Below, piece by piece: positions 36,953 to 45,549 of a stretch of DNA of 64,000 bases; position 1 is the stretch's first letter, and the number at the start of each line of letters is the position of its first letter. Made by a program: the position numbers and the translations under genes. Source of the stretch: Sulfurovum riftiae (GTDB lineage Bacteria > Campylobacterota > Campylobacteria > Campylobacterales > Sulfurovaceae). The notes beneath the pieces were generated by a model that saw nothing but the letters and a program-made list of their open reading frames with translations, searched no databases and had not been told where the DNA came from. The DNA lies in assembly GCF_001595645.1 (NCBI RefSeq), contig NZ_LNKT01000001.1, forward strand, positions 1 to 64,000, read 5' to 3'.

Positions 36953-38068
36953 ATGATATGTAAACATTTTGGTTCTTGCGGTTCCTGTGGACTGTATGAC
37001 TTGAGCTATCCGGAACAGTTACAACGAAAAGAGGAGAGGGTCTCTTCTCTTCTGGCACCTTTTTATACGGAAGAACTTGAAGTGTTCGATTCACCCGCTT
37101 CCCACTACAGAGCAAGGTCCGAATTCCGTATCTGGCATGAGGGTGACAGGTGTGATTATGCCATGGGGAACATAGAGAAGAAAGGTGCCGTCACCATTGC
37201 AGAGTGTCCAAAAGTCATAGAGCCTATAGAAAAGCGCATGTGGAAGCTGCTCGAAAAGATCAATGCATCTCCCGAAGTGCTAAAACAGAGGCTTTTTTCT
37301 GTGGAGTTCCTTGCAACAACAACTGATGAATGTCTTATTACCATGCTGTACCACAGAAGACTCGATGATGTCTGGGCTTCCGAAGCCAGGCTGCTTGAAG
37401 CCGAACTCAATTGCAAGATCATGGGGCGAAGCCGCAAACAGAAAGTGATACTTTCCGATGAATTCGTGACAGAAAAACTTGAGATAGACGGCAGAACATT
37501 TACCTACGTACAGTATGAAAGCGGCTTTACACAGCCCAACCCTGTAGTCAATGTGAAGATGATTGAGTGGGCGATCACACAGGCCAAAAAAGTAGGGCAC
37601 GGGGATTTTCTGGAGAGTTACTGCGGTCTGGGCAATTTTACGCTGCCCCTTTCGCACTATTTTGAGAAAGTACTTGCAACGGAGATCTCCAAACGCTCCA
37701 TTCATGCCGCACTGGAGAACTGCAAACTGAACGGTATCGACAATATTACCTTTACCAGACTGGCATCTGAGGAGATGACTGAAGCATTGAACGGAGTACG
37801 CGAATTCTCCCGTCTCAAGGGGATCGACCTGAAATCATACAATTTCTCGACCGTATTGGTAGATCCGCCGCGTGCGGGACTGGATGAAGGAACGATCAAA
37901 CTGATCTCAAATATAGACAATATCATTTACATTTCCTGTAATCCGGAAACACTTGCCCGTGATCTGGAAACACTGACCCTCACACACGAGGTAAAAGAGG
38001 CAGCAATGTATGACCAGTTCCCACATACCGAGCATGTGGAGAGCGGAGTATTCTTAGTTAGAAAATAA
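36953..38068 (+). CDS. trmA: tRNA (uracil-5-)-methyltransferase
   Basis: Methylates U54 in the T-loop of tRNA using SAM. The 371-residue protein starts MICKHFGSCGSCGLYDLSYPEQ, has AGSP-like YRARSEFRIW, GFTQPNPVVNVKM, the SAM site FLESYCGLGNFTLPLS, the VLVDPPRAG motif and the catalytic Cys in IIYISCNPETLARDL. ATG 36953 behind GAGGGATC is the start. A hairpin AGGGTGC-N8-GCACCCT (36917-36938) lies in the leader just upstream. Confidence 0.92.
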   Translation: MICKHFGSCGSCGLYDLSYPEQLQRKEERVSSLLAPFYTEELEVFDSPASHYRARSEFRIWHEGDRCDYAMGNIEKKGAVTIAECPKVIEPIEKRMWKLLEKINASPEVLKQRLFSVEFLATTTDECLITMLYHRRLDDVWASEARLLEAELNCKIMGRSRKQKVILSDEFVTEKLEIDGRTFTYVQYESGFTQPNPVVNVKMIEWAITQAKKVGHGDFLESYCGLGNFTLPLSHYFEKVLATEISKRSIHAALENCKLNGIDNITFTRLASEEMTEALNGVREFSRLKGIDLKSYNFSTVLVDPPRAGLDEGTIKLISNIDNIIYISCNPETLARDLETLTLTHEVKEAAMYDQFPHTEHVESGVFLVRK

Positions 38069-38090
38069 TCTACTATCTACTATCTACACC
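38069..38090. repeat. Short tandem heptamer repeat between convergent genes
   Basis: CTACTAT is repeated about two and a half times (38070-38087). A related unit occurs at 39783-39811. It fills the gap between trmA and the convergent CoA-binding gene. Confidence 0.5.
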
Positions 38091-38512
38091 AGATCCCTGT
38101 GTGCGACCATTGAACAGAGATTCTGCACGACTTTCATCCCTGCATCTTCCGCTTTTTTGGCAGCTGCATTGTTGACCAGGCCCAACTGTCCCCAGAATAC
38201 TTTGACATCTCCCCGTGCTATGCAGGCATCGGATATGGCATCGAAAGCGGCGGGTTTTCTGAAAATGTCTACCATGTCGATCTCAAAAGGGATCTCTGCA
38301 AGGGAGCGGTAGACCTTCTCTCCCAATATGGTCTCCTCTTTGGGGTAGACCGGTACGATCTTGTACCCGACCTCCTGAAGGTACCTGGCAACACGGTGGC
38401 TGGCTTTGGTCTCATCGGGAGAGAGTCCCAGGACCGCAATGGTCGTCACACTGTCGAATATCTCTTTGATCTCATCGGGGTTGCTGTTGACGGTCGGAAA
38501 TTCACATTCCAT
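38084..38512 (-). CDS. CoA-binding domain protein (YccU-like)
   Basis: A 142-residue Rossmann-fold protein: TIAVLGLSPDETKASHRVARYL near residue 28, YKIVPVYPKEETILGEKVYRSL, and VFWGQLGLVNNAAAKKAEDAG at the end. It matches the small CoA_binding_2 family. Role unknown. It is divergent from ilvA. Confidence 0.88.
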   Translation of the reverse strand: MECEFPTVNSNPDEIKEIFDSVTTIAVLGLSPDETKASHRVARYLQEVGYKIVPVYPKEETILGEKVYRSLAEIPFEIDMVDIFRKPAAFDAISDACIARGDVKVFWGQLGLVNNAAAKKAEDAGMKVVQNLCSMVAHRDLV

Positions 38513-38528
38513 GATTTATCCTTTGTTT

Positions 38529-38537
38529 TGATATACT
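38529..38537 (+). promoter_or_regulatory. Extended -10 promoter for ilvA
   Basis: TGATATACT (extended TG plus TATACT), 29 bases before the ATG at 38566, in the gap divergent from the CoA-binding gene. Confidence 0.5.
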
Positions 38538-38565
38538 TTCGCTAATTATTACCTAGGAACCATTA

Positions 38566-39777
38566 ATGTTAGATTTACAACAGATCAAAACAGCCTATGA
38601 GAGAGTGCAGGGTGTCGTACACCGAACCCCTTTCTCCTATGCCCCTATTTTGAGTCAGATAAGCGGCTATGAGGTCTATCTCAAAAAAGAGAACCTGCAG
38701 CGTACCGGTGCTTTTAAACTGCGCGGTGCGTTCAACCGCATCGCTTCTTTTGTGGAAAGGGGGGACAAAGGCGGTGTTGTGGCAGCCAGTGCGGGCAACC
38801 ATGCGCAGGGTGTGGCATTTGCGGCCAAACATTTCGGTATCGATGCAACGATCATCATGCCAGAGTCCACTCCGCTGACAAAAGTGCAGGGGGTTAAGGA
38901 GTTCGGTGCCAATGTCATACTTCATGGAAGCAACTATGATGAAGCCTATGCCTATGCTGTGACTTTCGGAGAAGAGAACAACTATACTTTCGTACACCCT
39001 TTTACAGATGAAGAGGTGATGGCGGGCCAGGGGACTATTGCCCTTGAGATGCTCGAAGAGGTTCCGGAGCTTGATGCGATGATCGTGCCTGTCGGAGGAG
39101 GAGGGCTTATCAGCGGGATGTCAGTAGCTGCCAAATCACTGAAGACTGAGATAAAGGTCATTGCTGTTTCGGCTGAAGGTGCGCCTGCCATGAAGAACTC
39201 CTATGATGCCGGCCAGCCTCTAGATACGACATCTGTAAGGACCATTGCAGACGGCATTGCTGTACGTGACACTTCGCCGGTTACACTTGAGTATATTTTG
39301 AAGTATGTAGACCGGTTCGAAGCGGTATGTGAAGATGAGATCGCTTCAGCAATTCTCTTTTTGCTGGAGAAACAGAAGGTACTGGTAGAGGGTGCAGGGT
39401 CGGTCGGTGTGGCTGCTCTGATGCATCACAAGGTCGATCTGCCCAAAGGTGCCAAAGTCGGCATCGTACTGAGCGGGGGAAACATCGATGTGACAATGCT
39501 TTCGCTCATTATCGAAAAGGGTCTGATGAAGTCAGCAAGAAAGATGAAACTGATGGTCACGCTGGTGGATAAACCGGGTGCACTGCAATCATTTACACAG
39601 ATCCTTACAGATGTGGGAGCGAACATTGTCCAGATCGGTTACGACAGGACTTCCATCGATTTGGAATTCGGAGATGCCCATGTCTCTGTCGCACTTGAGA
39701 CAAAAGGAGAAGAGCACCAGGCATTGATACGTCAGAGGCTTACAGAAGGCGGTTTCGCTTTCCGGGAAGAACACTAG
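38566..39777 (+). CDS. ilvA: Threonine ammonia-lyase with C-terminal ACT domain
   Basis: Deaminates threonine to 2-oxobutanoate, the first step toward isoleucine. The 403-residue PLP enzyme has the lysine in KKENLQRTGAFKLRGAFNR, ASAGNHAQGVAFAAKHFGI and the PLP-phosphate loop VPVGGGGLISGM. A single ACT domain (about 325-400, LMVTLVDKPGALQSFTQIL) is shorter than the double ACT of E. coli IlvA, so it is the TdcB/TD1-like type, though probably biosynthetic. ilvB and ilvH follow 3.5 kb downstream. Confidence 0.93.
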   Translation: MLDLQQIKTAYERVQGVVHRTPFSYAPILSQISGYEVYLKKENLQRTGAFKLRGAFNRIASFVERGDKGGVVAASAGNHAQGVAFAAKHFGIDATIIMPESTPLTKVQGVKEFGANVILHGSNYDEAYAYAVTFGEENNYTFVHPFTDEEVMAGQGTIALEMLEEVPELDAMIVPVGGGGLISGMSVAAKSLKTEIKVIAVSAEGAPAMKNSYDAGQPLDTTSVRTIADGIAVRDTSPVTLEYILKYVDRFEAVCEDEIASAILFLLEKQKVLVEGAGSVGVAALMHHKVDLPKGAKVGIVLSGGNIDVTMLSLIIEKGLMKSARKMKLMVTLVDKPGALQSFTQILTDVGANIVQIGYDRTSIDLEFGDAHVSVALETKGEEHQALIRQRLTEGGFAFREEH

Positions 39778-39782
39778 GTCAA

Positions 39783-39811
39783 GTAGCAGATAGCAGGGAG
39801 TAGATAGCAGG
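39783..39811. repeat. Imperfect tandem repeat before ppx/gppA
   Basis: GTAGCAGATAGCAGG and GAGTAGATAGCAGG follow each other in the 35-base gap between ilvA and the next start, ending just at the ATG. It replaces a normal ribosome site, apart from CAGG. Related to the heptamers at 38069-38090. Confidence 0.45.
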
Positions 39812-39812
39812 T

Positions 39813-40748
39813 ATGTTGGAAGAAAAGTATGTCATTGCTCTGGACCTGGGGTCCAATACACTGCGTGTCACCAAACTGGAGTGTGCCACAGGCAAATTCG
39901 TTGCCGAGTTCGAGAAGATCGTCAAGACAGCAGATATGCTGGAAAGTACGGGAGTGATCCATCATGAAGCGGTCGACCGGGTGATCTATGCGATCGAAGA
40001 GGCAAAAGAGAAGGTCGATTTCTCCGGTGCTTCGGTCAAAGCGGTCACTACCGAAGCGATCCGTCAGGCCCTTAACAGTGAAGAGGTACTTGCCCGGATC
40101 GCCAAAGAGACAGGTGTGTCATTTGGGATCATCTCCGGAGAGGAAGAGGCGGAGCTGACACTTTTGGCCGTAAAGTCCCGCCTTGAAAGACTGCACCTTG
40201 CTGCCAGAAATTTCGTACTTGTCGATATAGGCGGCGGCTCGACCGAACTGATCTTCTACTACGGAGATGAGACGATTTCCAAAAGTTTTCCTGTAGGTAT
40301 CGTTACGATCGCACAGCGCTACGAAACACTTTCCGATATAGAAAAGGCATTGTCCAAAGAGATGTTCGATTTGCAGATGTTCTGCGCAGAGGTCTATGCT
40401 ACAAAGGGAAAAACGGAAGCGTTCATAGCAACGGCAGGAACACCGACAACGGTTGCTGCCATGAAACTGGGGCTCAACTATGAGACCTACGATGCCAAAA
40501 AGGTCAACGGTACTTCCCTGAAGGAAGATGAGTTGGGCTTTTACCTGAAAAAACTGCTTGCGATGCCTTTTGAAGAGAGAGAAACAGCCGTCGGTACAGG
40601 CAGAAGCGATCTGATCGCCGCGGGTATATTGATCTTCAAAGAGGTCTATCGTATCGTGGAGTTCGAGTCTTGTATCGTGATCGATGACGGTTTGCGTGAA
40701 GGCGTTGCATTGAAAGCCTGTGCAAACTCCTACACTGGTTCATTTTAG
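39813..40748 (+). CDS. Ppx/GppA-family exopolyphosphatase
   Basis: A 311-residue protein of the actin-like ASKHA superfamily. Motifs: ALDLGSNTLRVTKLEC (phosphate 1), AVTTEAIRQALNSEE, GIISGEEEAELTL and FVLVDIGGGSTELIFY. It hydrolyses polyphosphate or pppGpp; the short single-domain form does not allow a choice. A ppk2 gene is in the same window (59271), so polyphosphate turnover is plausible. Confidence 0.88.
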   Translation: MLEEKYVIALDLGSNTLRVTKLECATGKFVAEFEKIVKTADMLESTGVIHHEAVDRVIYAIEEAKEKVDFSGASVKAVTTEAIRQALNSEEVLARIAKETGVSFGIISGEEEAELTLLAVKSRLERLHLAARNFVLVDIGGGSTELIFYYGDETISKSFPVGIVTIAQRYETLSDIEKALSKEMFDLQMFCAEVYATKGKTEAFIATAGTPTTVAAMKLGLNYETYDAKKVNGTSLKEDELGFYLKKLLAMPFEERETAVGTGRSDLIAAGILIFKEVYRIVEFESCIVIDDGLREGVALKACANSYTGSF

Positions 40749-40924
40749 TAAGGAAAAGAAAAGAAGATAGACAAAACCAAAGTCTATTGTTCTCTTAAGG
40801 CTTTAAGAAAGCCTGTGACCAGTGTAGTCATTCTAGAGGTGCATTACAAGGGGGGATATGTAGATACTCACCTCTTGAGAAGAAGTATAATAAAAAAGTT
40901 TGTCAAATCCTGTCAAAATAAAAA
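40749..40924. other. Intergenic region between convergent genes, with hairpins
   Basis: No gene seen. AGGCTTT/AAAGCCT (40798-40814) forms a 7-base stem with loop AAG, and AGAGGTG (40835-40841) can pair with CACCTCT (40869-40875). Neither has a proper T-run. Confidence 0.4.
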
Positions 40925-41614
40925 TTATTTTGTAAAAAAGATATATCCCACCCCATAGCTGCTTTTGAGCGTCTCTTTTGGGAGCTTTTGGCGGAGGCGT
41001 TTGATGAGTGATGTGACTGCATCGGATGAAAAATCGCGTTCGGGCTGATCCTCATAGAGATGGTTGTAGATATCGATGGCGGAAACGGTCTGTCCTGCTT
41101 TGCCGATCAGCAGGTCAAGTACCTTGCGTTCTCTCGGTTTCAACACTATCTCTTGCTTTTTGTCAAAAAGTATCTTTTTCTTTCTGTCCCAACGATACCC
41201 TTCTTTAAGAGGCACGAATGTACGTGTAGTACGTATCTCCTCGACCAGCTTGAGAAGAAGAGTTTTGAGTATGTCACTCTGTACGGGTTTGATGAGGTAT
41301 TTGACCAGATTCAATTCTATGGCCTGCAGCAGTTTCTCTTTGTCAGAATGGGCCGTTGTAATGATGATCCTGGTATCATGGTCTTTTTTCCTGATCTCTT
41401 TGATCAGTGTGAGTCCGTCCATATGCGGCATATGAATATCTGCAATAATGATGTCCGGATGTCTGTTTTTATAAAGTGCATAAGCACTTTTACCATCAGC
41501 TGTAGCATAGACATTTGTAAAAAAAAGCTGAAGATACTCCACCATCGAGTGGAGAAGTTTCTCTTCATCTTCTGCAATGAGTATGGAGATATCTTCTATT
41601 TTTGTATCAGGCAT
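40925..41614 (-). CDS. OmpR-type response regulator
   Basis: A receiver (ISILIAEDEEKLLHSMVEYL, phospho-Asp in IIIADIHMPHMDGLTLI, Lys in KYLIKPV) followed by a winged-helix DNA-binding domain (LKPRERKVLDLLIGKAGQTVS and the C-terminal SSYGVGYIFFTK). 229 residues from ATG 41614, which has GGAG seven bases upstream; longer in-frame starts lie in the kinase gene. It overlaps the stop of the MBL-kinase by 8 bases, so the two form a two-component pair. Target genes are unknown. Confidence 0.9.
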   Translation of the reverse strand: MPDTKIEDISILIAEDEEKLLHSMVEYLQLFFTNVYATADGKSAYALYKNRHPDIIIADIHMPHMDGLTLIKEIRKKDHDTRIIITTAHSDKEKLLQAIELNLVKYLIKPVQSDILKTLLLKLVEEIRTTRTFVPLKEGYRWDRKKKILFDKKQEIVLKPRERKVLDLLIGKAGQTVSAIDIYNHLYEDQPERDFSSDAVTSLIKRLRQKLPKETLKSSYGVGYIFFTK

Positions 41615-43145
41615 CTGCATGCTCCATAGTAATACTGAAAGCGGCACCTTCATCACTGTTCTCAACACGCAGAGTACCGCCCATATTCTTCTCTATGATC
41701 ATCTTTGAAATGTAAAGTCCCAGTCCGGTTCCCATCGATTTGTGTTTGGTCGTGAAATAGGGGTCGAAGATCCGCTGCATATGTTCTTCTTCGATCCCTC
41801 CGGCATTGTCACTGATAGTAAGGGTAATGTTTCCGTTGTGTTTGGCGAGGGTTACATCGATCCTGGCCTCTTTTGTCTTTCTCTCTATCAGGGCATCTTT
41901 TGCATTTGTCAGTATCGAGACGACGACCTGTGTATATTCATTCATGTACCCTTTGACATAGGCATCCGGACACTCCGTAAGGTCAAGCCTGATGCCGGCT
42001 TTGTCCAACACAGGCTGTATGATGGTCAAAGCATGTGCAATGACATCGGAGACACTGAAGACCGTTTTCTTTTTTGACGGATGGTAAAAGCGCATGAAAT
42101 CGTCGATGGTCTTTGACATGTACTGTATATTGTGTTCCATCTCTTCGAGTTTGCCGAGCAGCTCGGCATTGTCAAGTATCTCCATCTTCGACTTCTCCTT
42201 GAGAATGGAGAGGATGGTGTTGTTGATCGCCAGAGGTTGACGCCACTGGTGTGCGATATTCCCTATCATCTCACCCATGTCCGCCATTTTGGCTTTTTGG
42301 AAGAGGAATTCCTCTTTCTCCTTCAGTGCTTTGAGGGATGCCTCCAGTGCCATATCTTTCTGCTTCAGTGCCTCAATGGTATAGAGCAGTTCATGCCGGT
42401 ACTCTTTCTCTATGTAGAGTCCGCACTCGAGTGCTTTCATCTGTTCGATCAGACCGGGGATCTGCGGTTTTTTGATGATGGAACCGTGCTGGGGGGCTAT
42501 CAGCTCCATATCGAGCGCCTCGATTTTGTTGAGTGCATAGTTGAAGATATCTCTGCTGGGCATATACTCTGCATGGAACTGACGTGCTTTTTCAAAGTAG
42601 TCATCTTCTGCATAGAATTCCCATGACTCTTCGATACCGCCGAAAATATCTCCCGAAAAGAGTGTTTTTGTTCTGGGCTCATAGGTAACGAATGCTCCTG
42701 GAGAGTGGCAGTAGGGTGTGGTGATGAAATGAAGTTCAAGGTCACCGCATTGCAGTTGATGTGCATGCCTGTCTATTTCATAATAGTCCGACTGTATCAG
42801 GTAGTGTTTCACAAGCGGGACCATACGCGAATGGGTGATGATCTGCAGGTCATTCCTGTCTATGAGCTTTTCCATCTCCGGAACGGATGCAGCCAGATCG
42901 GGATCCTGATGGTGCAGAATGATGTACCTGATGTGCTTCATGCTGCTGATGGCATTGATCTTTCTGACGACAGCATCGAATTCCAGCATAGAACCCGGAT
43001 CGACCAGTATCGAATCTTTTCCATTCTCGATGAAGTAGGGATGGCACTGAAAAGGGTCATCGGGAAGGTACATACCGATCCAGTATATTCCTTTGGCTAT
43101 CTCTATTGCTTGTGTGAAATCCATAGATACAAGTATAGTTGACAT
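41607..43145 (-). CDS. Histidine kinase fused to a flavodiiron-type metallo-beta-lactamase sensor domain
   Basis: A 512-residue soluble protein. Residues 1-250 form an MBL domain of the diiron (ODP/flavodiiron) type: the ligand set is visible as H79, D81 and D83 in LHHQDPDLAAS, H147 in YCHSPGAF, D166 in FSGDIFGG and H220 in APQHGS. The usual Glu at 81 is Asp and the usual His at 84 is Leu. A coiled coil (about 252-285) leads to HisKA with H299 in NIAHQWRQPLAINNT, and a HATPase (NAKDALIERKT, ISDNAGGIEEE, GTGLGLYISK). No TM segment. It probably senses O2 or NO through the metal site and passes phosphate to the adjoining regulator. Confidence 0.88.
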   Translation of the reverse strand: MSTILVSMDFTQAIEIAKGIYWIGMYLPDDPFQCHPYFIENGKDSILVDPGSMLEFDAVVRKINAISSMKHIRYIILHHQDPDLAASVPEMEKLIDRNDLQIITHSRMVPLVKHYLIQSDYYEIDRHAHQLQCGDLELHFITTPYCHSPGAFVTYEPRTKTLFSGDIFGGIEESWEFYAEDDYFEKARQFHAEYMPSRDIFNYALNKIEALDMELIAPQHGSIIKKPQIPGLIEQMKALECGLYIEKEYRHELLYTIEALKQKDMALEASLKALKEKEEFLFQKAKMADMGEMIGNIAHQWRQPLAINNTILSILKEKSKMEILDNAELLGKLEEMEHNIQYMSKTIDDFMRFYHPSKKKTVFSVSDVIAHALTIIQPVLDKAGIRLDLTECPDAYVKGYMNEYTQVVVSILTNAKDALIERKTKEARIDVTLAKHNGNITLTISDNAGGIEEEHMQRIFDPYFTTKHKSMGTGLGLYISKMIIEKNMGGTLRVENSDEGAAFSITMEHADA

Positions 43146-43234
43146 CCTGTCACTTTTTCATGATTTCGGTCAATAAAAAAGAGTAGTTTTCTCTTATTCT
43201 AAGCCGAATGTCTACGCTTCTAATGTTATTTCGC

Positions 43235-43240
43235 TATAAT
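43235..43240 (+). promoter_or_regulatory. Putative -10 box for ilvB-ilvH
   Basis: TATAAT in TTTCGCTATAATCAG, 27 bases before the ilvB ATG at 43268. Confidence 0.5.
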
Positions 43241-43267
43241 CAGAAAAAATTATATGGAGTGTAGACC

Positions 43268-44977
43268 ATGCAGATGAGTGGTGCACAGATGGTGTGTGAG
43301 GCGATCATTGCCGAGGGTGTCAAGACCGTTTTCGGTTATCCCGGCGGAGCGATCATGCACGTTTACGATGAAATTTACAAGCAGAACGGTTTTGAACATA
43401 TTCTCAACCGACATGAGCAGGCTGCAGTACATGCCGCAGACGGATATGCAAGAGCTACAGGTGAAGTAGGGGTCGCGATGGTGACTTCAGGCCCCGGTTT
43501 TACCAATGCCGTGACAGGATTGGCAACAGCCTATATGGACTCCATCCCTATGGTCGTTATCTCCGGACAGGTACCGCTTTCACTGATCGGTACGGACGGT
43601 TTCCAGGAGATCGACGCTGTCGGTATCTCCAGACCGTGTACCAAGCACAATTTTCTGGTACGTTCACTCGATGAACTGCCCCGTATCCTTAAAGAGGCAT
43701 TCTATATAGCCAGAAGCGGAAGACCGGGACCGGTCCTTGTGGATATTCCCAAGGATATCACGGTAGAGATCGGAGAGTTCTCTTACCCTGATTCTGTCAA
43801 TATTCCATCCTATAAACCAACATACAAAGGGAACAGAAGACAGATCGAAAAGGCGGTAGATGCGATCAAAAAAGCGAAGAAACCGCTGCTCTATATCGGA
43901 GGGGGTGTGGTCCTCTCCAACGCCTATGAACTGGTGCGCGAATTGGCTGAAAAAACACAGATACCTGCGGTCGAAACACTGATGGCAAGAGGGGTTATGG
44001 GTGCAAAGAATCCGTTGCTGCTCGGTATGCTCGGTATGCACGGCAACTATGCTTCAAACATGGCAATGTCGGAAACTGACCTTGTCATTTCCCTTGGGGC
44101 AAGATTTGACGACAGGGTTACGGGAAAACTCTCAGAGTTTGCCAAATATGCCGATATTATCCATGTGGATATCGATGCGGCGAACATCGGCAAACTGGTA
44201 GACGTGGACTATCCGATCGTAGGTGATGTGACACGGGTACTTGAAGAGATGATCCCGCAGCTTGACGATGTCGATACGGACAGATACAACGCCTGGAGGG
44301 AGATCCTAAAGCGTTATGACGAACTGCATCCGCAGTCTTTCATCGATAGTGACGATGTCATCAAGCCCCAATGGGCCATCGAGCGTATCGGTGAGCTTGT
44401 GGGTGAAAATGCCATCATCACTTCGGATGTCGGGCAGCACCAGATGTGGGCGGCACAGCACTATCCGTTCGACAGACCGCGCCAGTGGATCAACTCCGGT
44501 GGTCTCGGGACCATGGGGTTCGGATTCCCGGCGGCAATCGGTGCCAAAAGGGCTTTTCCTGAAAAGACAGTTGTCAATGTGACCGGTGACGGGTCGATCC
44601 TGATGAACATGCAGGAGCTTGTGACAGCAGCCGAGTACAAAATACCGGTGATCAATATGATCCTGAACAACCACTTCTTGGGAATGGTAAGACAGTGGCA
44701 GACATTCTTCTATGAGAAGCGCTACTCCGAGACCGATCTGACATTCCAGCCGAACTGGAAAGCGCTGGCGGAAGCCTGCGGCGGCATTGGGTATGATGTT
44801 ACGACCAAAGCGGAATTCGATGCGGCTGTCAAAGATGCTATTGAACAGGACAAGGTCTGCTTCATGAATGTTGCGGTCAACCGTTTCGAGAACGTACTTC
44901 CGATGGTACCGGCAGGCGGTGCACTCTTCAATATGATGCTGCCACAGAAAACTGAAGCACATGGGGAGGAGAAGTAA
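43268..44977 (+). CDS. ilvB: Acetolactate synthase large subunit
   Basis: Condenses pyruvate (or with 2-oxobutanoate from IlvA) in branched-chain amino acid synthesis; needs ThDP, Mg and FAD. The 569-residue protein has FGYPGGAIMHVYDEIY, HEQAAVHAADGYARATG with the ThDP-activating Glu, GPGFTNAVTGLATAYMDS, and the ThDP/Mg motif NVTGDGSILMN...NNHFLGMVRQWQ. The start follows GGAG. It overlaps ilvH by one base. Confidence 0.96.
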   Translation: MQMSGAQMVCEAIIAEGVKTVFGYPGGAIMHVYDEIYKQNGFEHILNRHEQAAVHAADGYARATGEVGVAMVTSGPGFTNAVTGLATAYMDSIPMVVISGQVPLSLIGTDGFQEIDAVGISRPCTKHNFLVRSLDELPRILKEAFYIARSGRPGPVLVDIPKDITVEIGEFSYPDSVNIPSYKPTYKGNRRQIEKAVDAIKKAKKPLLYIGGGVVLSNAYELVRELAEKTQIPAVETLMARGVMGAKNPLLLGMLGMHGNYASNMAMSETDLVISLGARFDDRVTGKLSEFAKYADIIHVDIDAANIGKLVDVDYPIVGDVTRVLEEMIPQLDDVDTDRYNAWREILKRYDELHPQSFIDSDDVIKPQWAIERIGELVGENAIITSDVGQHQMWAAQHYPFDRPRQWINSGGLGTMGFGFPAAIGAKRAFPEKTVVNVTGDGSILMNMQELVTAAEYKIPVINMILNNHFLGMVRQWQTFFYEKRYSETDLTFQPNWKALAEACGGIGYDVTTKAEFDAAVKDAIEQDKVCFMNVAVNRFENVLPMVPAGGALFNMMLPQKTEAHGEEK

Positions 44978-45456
44978 TGACTGACAATATCAATGAAAGA
45001 CGCGTGATCTCCGTTGTCGTGATGAATGAAAGTTCGGTACTTGCAAGGGTGACGGCACTCTTTGCCGGACGGGGTTACAATATCGAGTCCCTGACCGTCG
45101 CACCGATCCCCAACTCGGATATGTCCCATATCACCATTGAGACCAAAGGAAATGCCAGGGTCATGGAGCAGATCACGAAGCAGCTGCATAAGCTTATTCC
45201 TGTCTACAAGGTCATCGAGCATGAAGAGATGGTGGAGAAGGAGATGGTCCTCATCAAGTTCCCTATCGCAGAGAACCTCAGTGATATCTCTGCACTCTGC
45301 GGTGCTTACAACGGCGGTATCGTCAATGTCGGTAAAGAGATGGTGATCGCACAGGTGGCTGATGAGCCAAAGCGTATCAAACATTTCATAGAAGCGGCAC
45401 AGCGCTACAACCCGTGTGAGATCGTACGTTCTGGTGTCGTGGCGATCGAGCGGTAG
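44977..45456 (+). CDS. ilvH: Acetolactate synthase small (regulatory) subunit
   Basis: A 159-residue subunit with an N-terminal ACT domain (RRVISVVVMNESSVLARVTA, GRGYNIESLTVAPIPN) that binds valine for feedback control, and the C-terminal half (KEMVLIKFPI, GIVNVGKEMVIAQV). The TAATG overlap with ilvB ensures equal production. Also named ilvN. Confidence 0.95.
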   Translation: MTDNINERRVISVVVMNESSVLARVTALFAGRGYNIESLTVAPIPNSDMSHITIETKGNARVMEQITKQLHKLIPVYKVIEHEEMVEKEMVLIKFPIAENLSDISALCGAYNGGIVNVGKEMVIAQVADEPKRIKHFIEAAQRYNPCEIVRSGVVAIER

Positions 45457-45474
45457 ATTTTGCCAAATTGAATT

Positions 45475-45535
45475 TACGTAGGGTCGGTTCACCGACCGGA
45501 AAAATACAGTAAGGTCGGTGAACCGACCCTACGTA
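45475..45535. repeat. Perfect 23-base inverted repeat made of two GTAG-headed REP elements
   Basis: Arm 1 (45475-45497) and arm 2 (45513-45535) are exact reverse complements, TACGTAGGGTCGGTTCACC plus GACC. The loop is 15 bases (45498-45512). Each arm is itself a small palindrome (GGTCGGTtcACCGACC) preceded by GTAG, so this is a head-out BIME. It lies between ilvH and lpxD and ends right before the lpxD ribosome site (AAGGA at 45539). Confidence 0.85.
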
Positions 45536-45549
45536 TATAAGGATATTGT

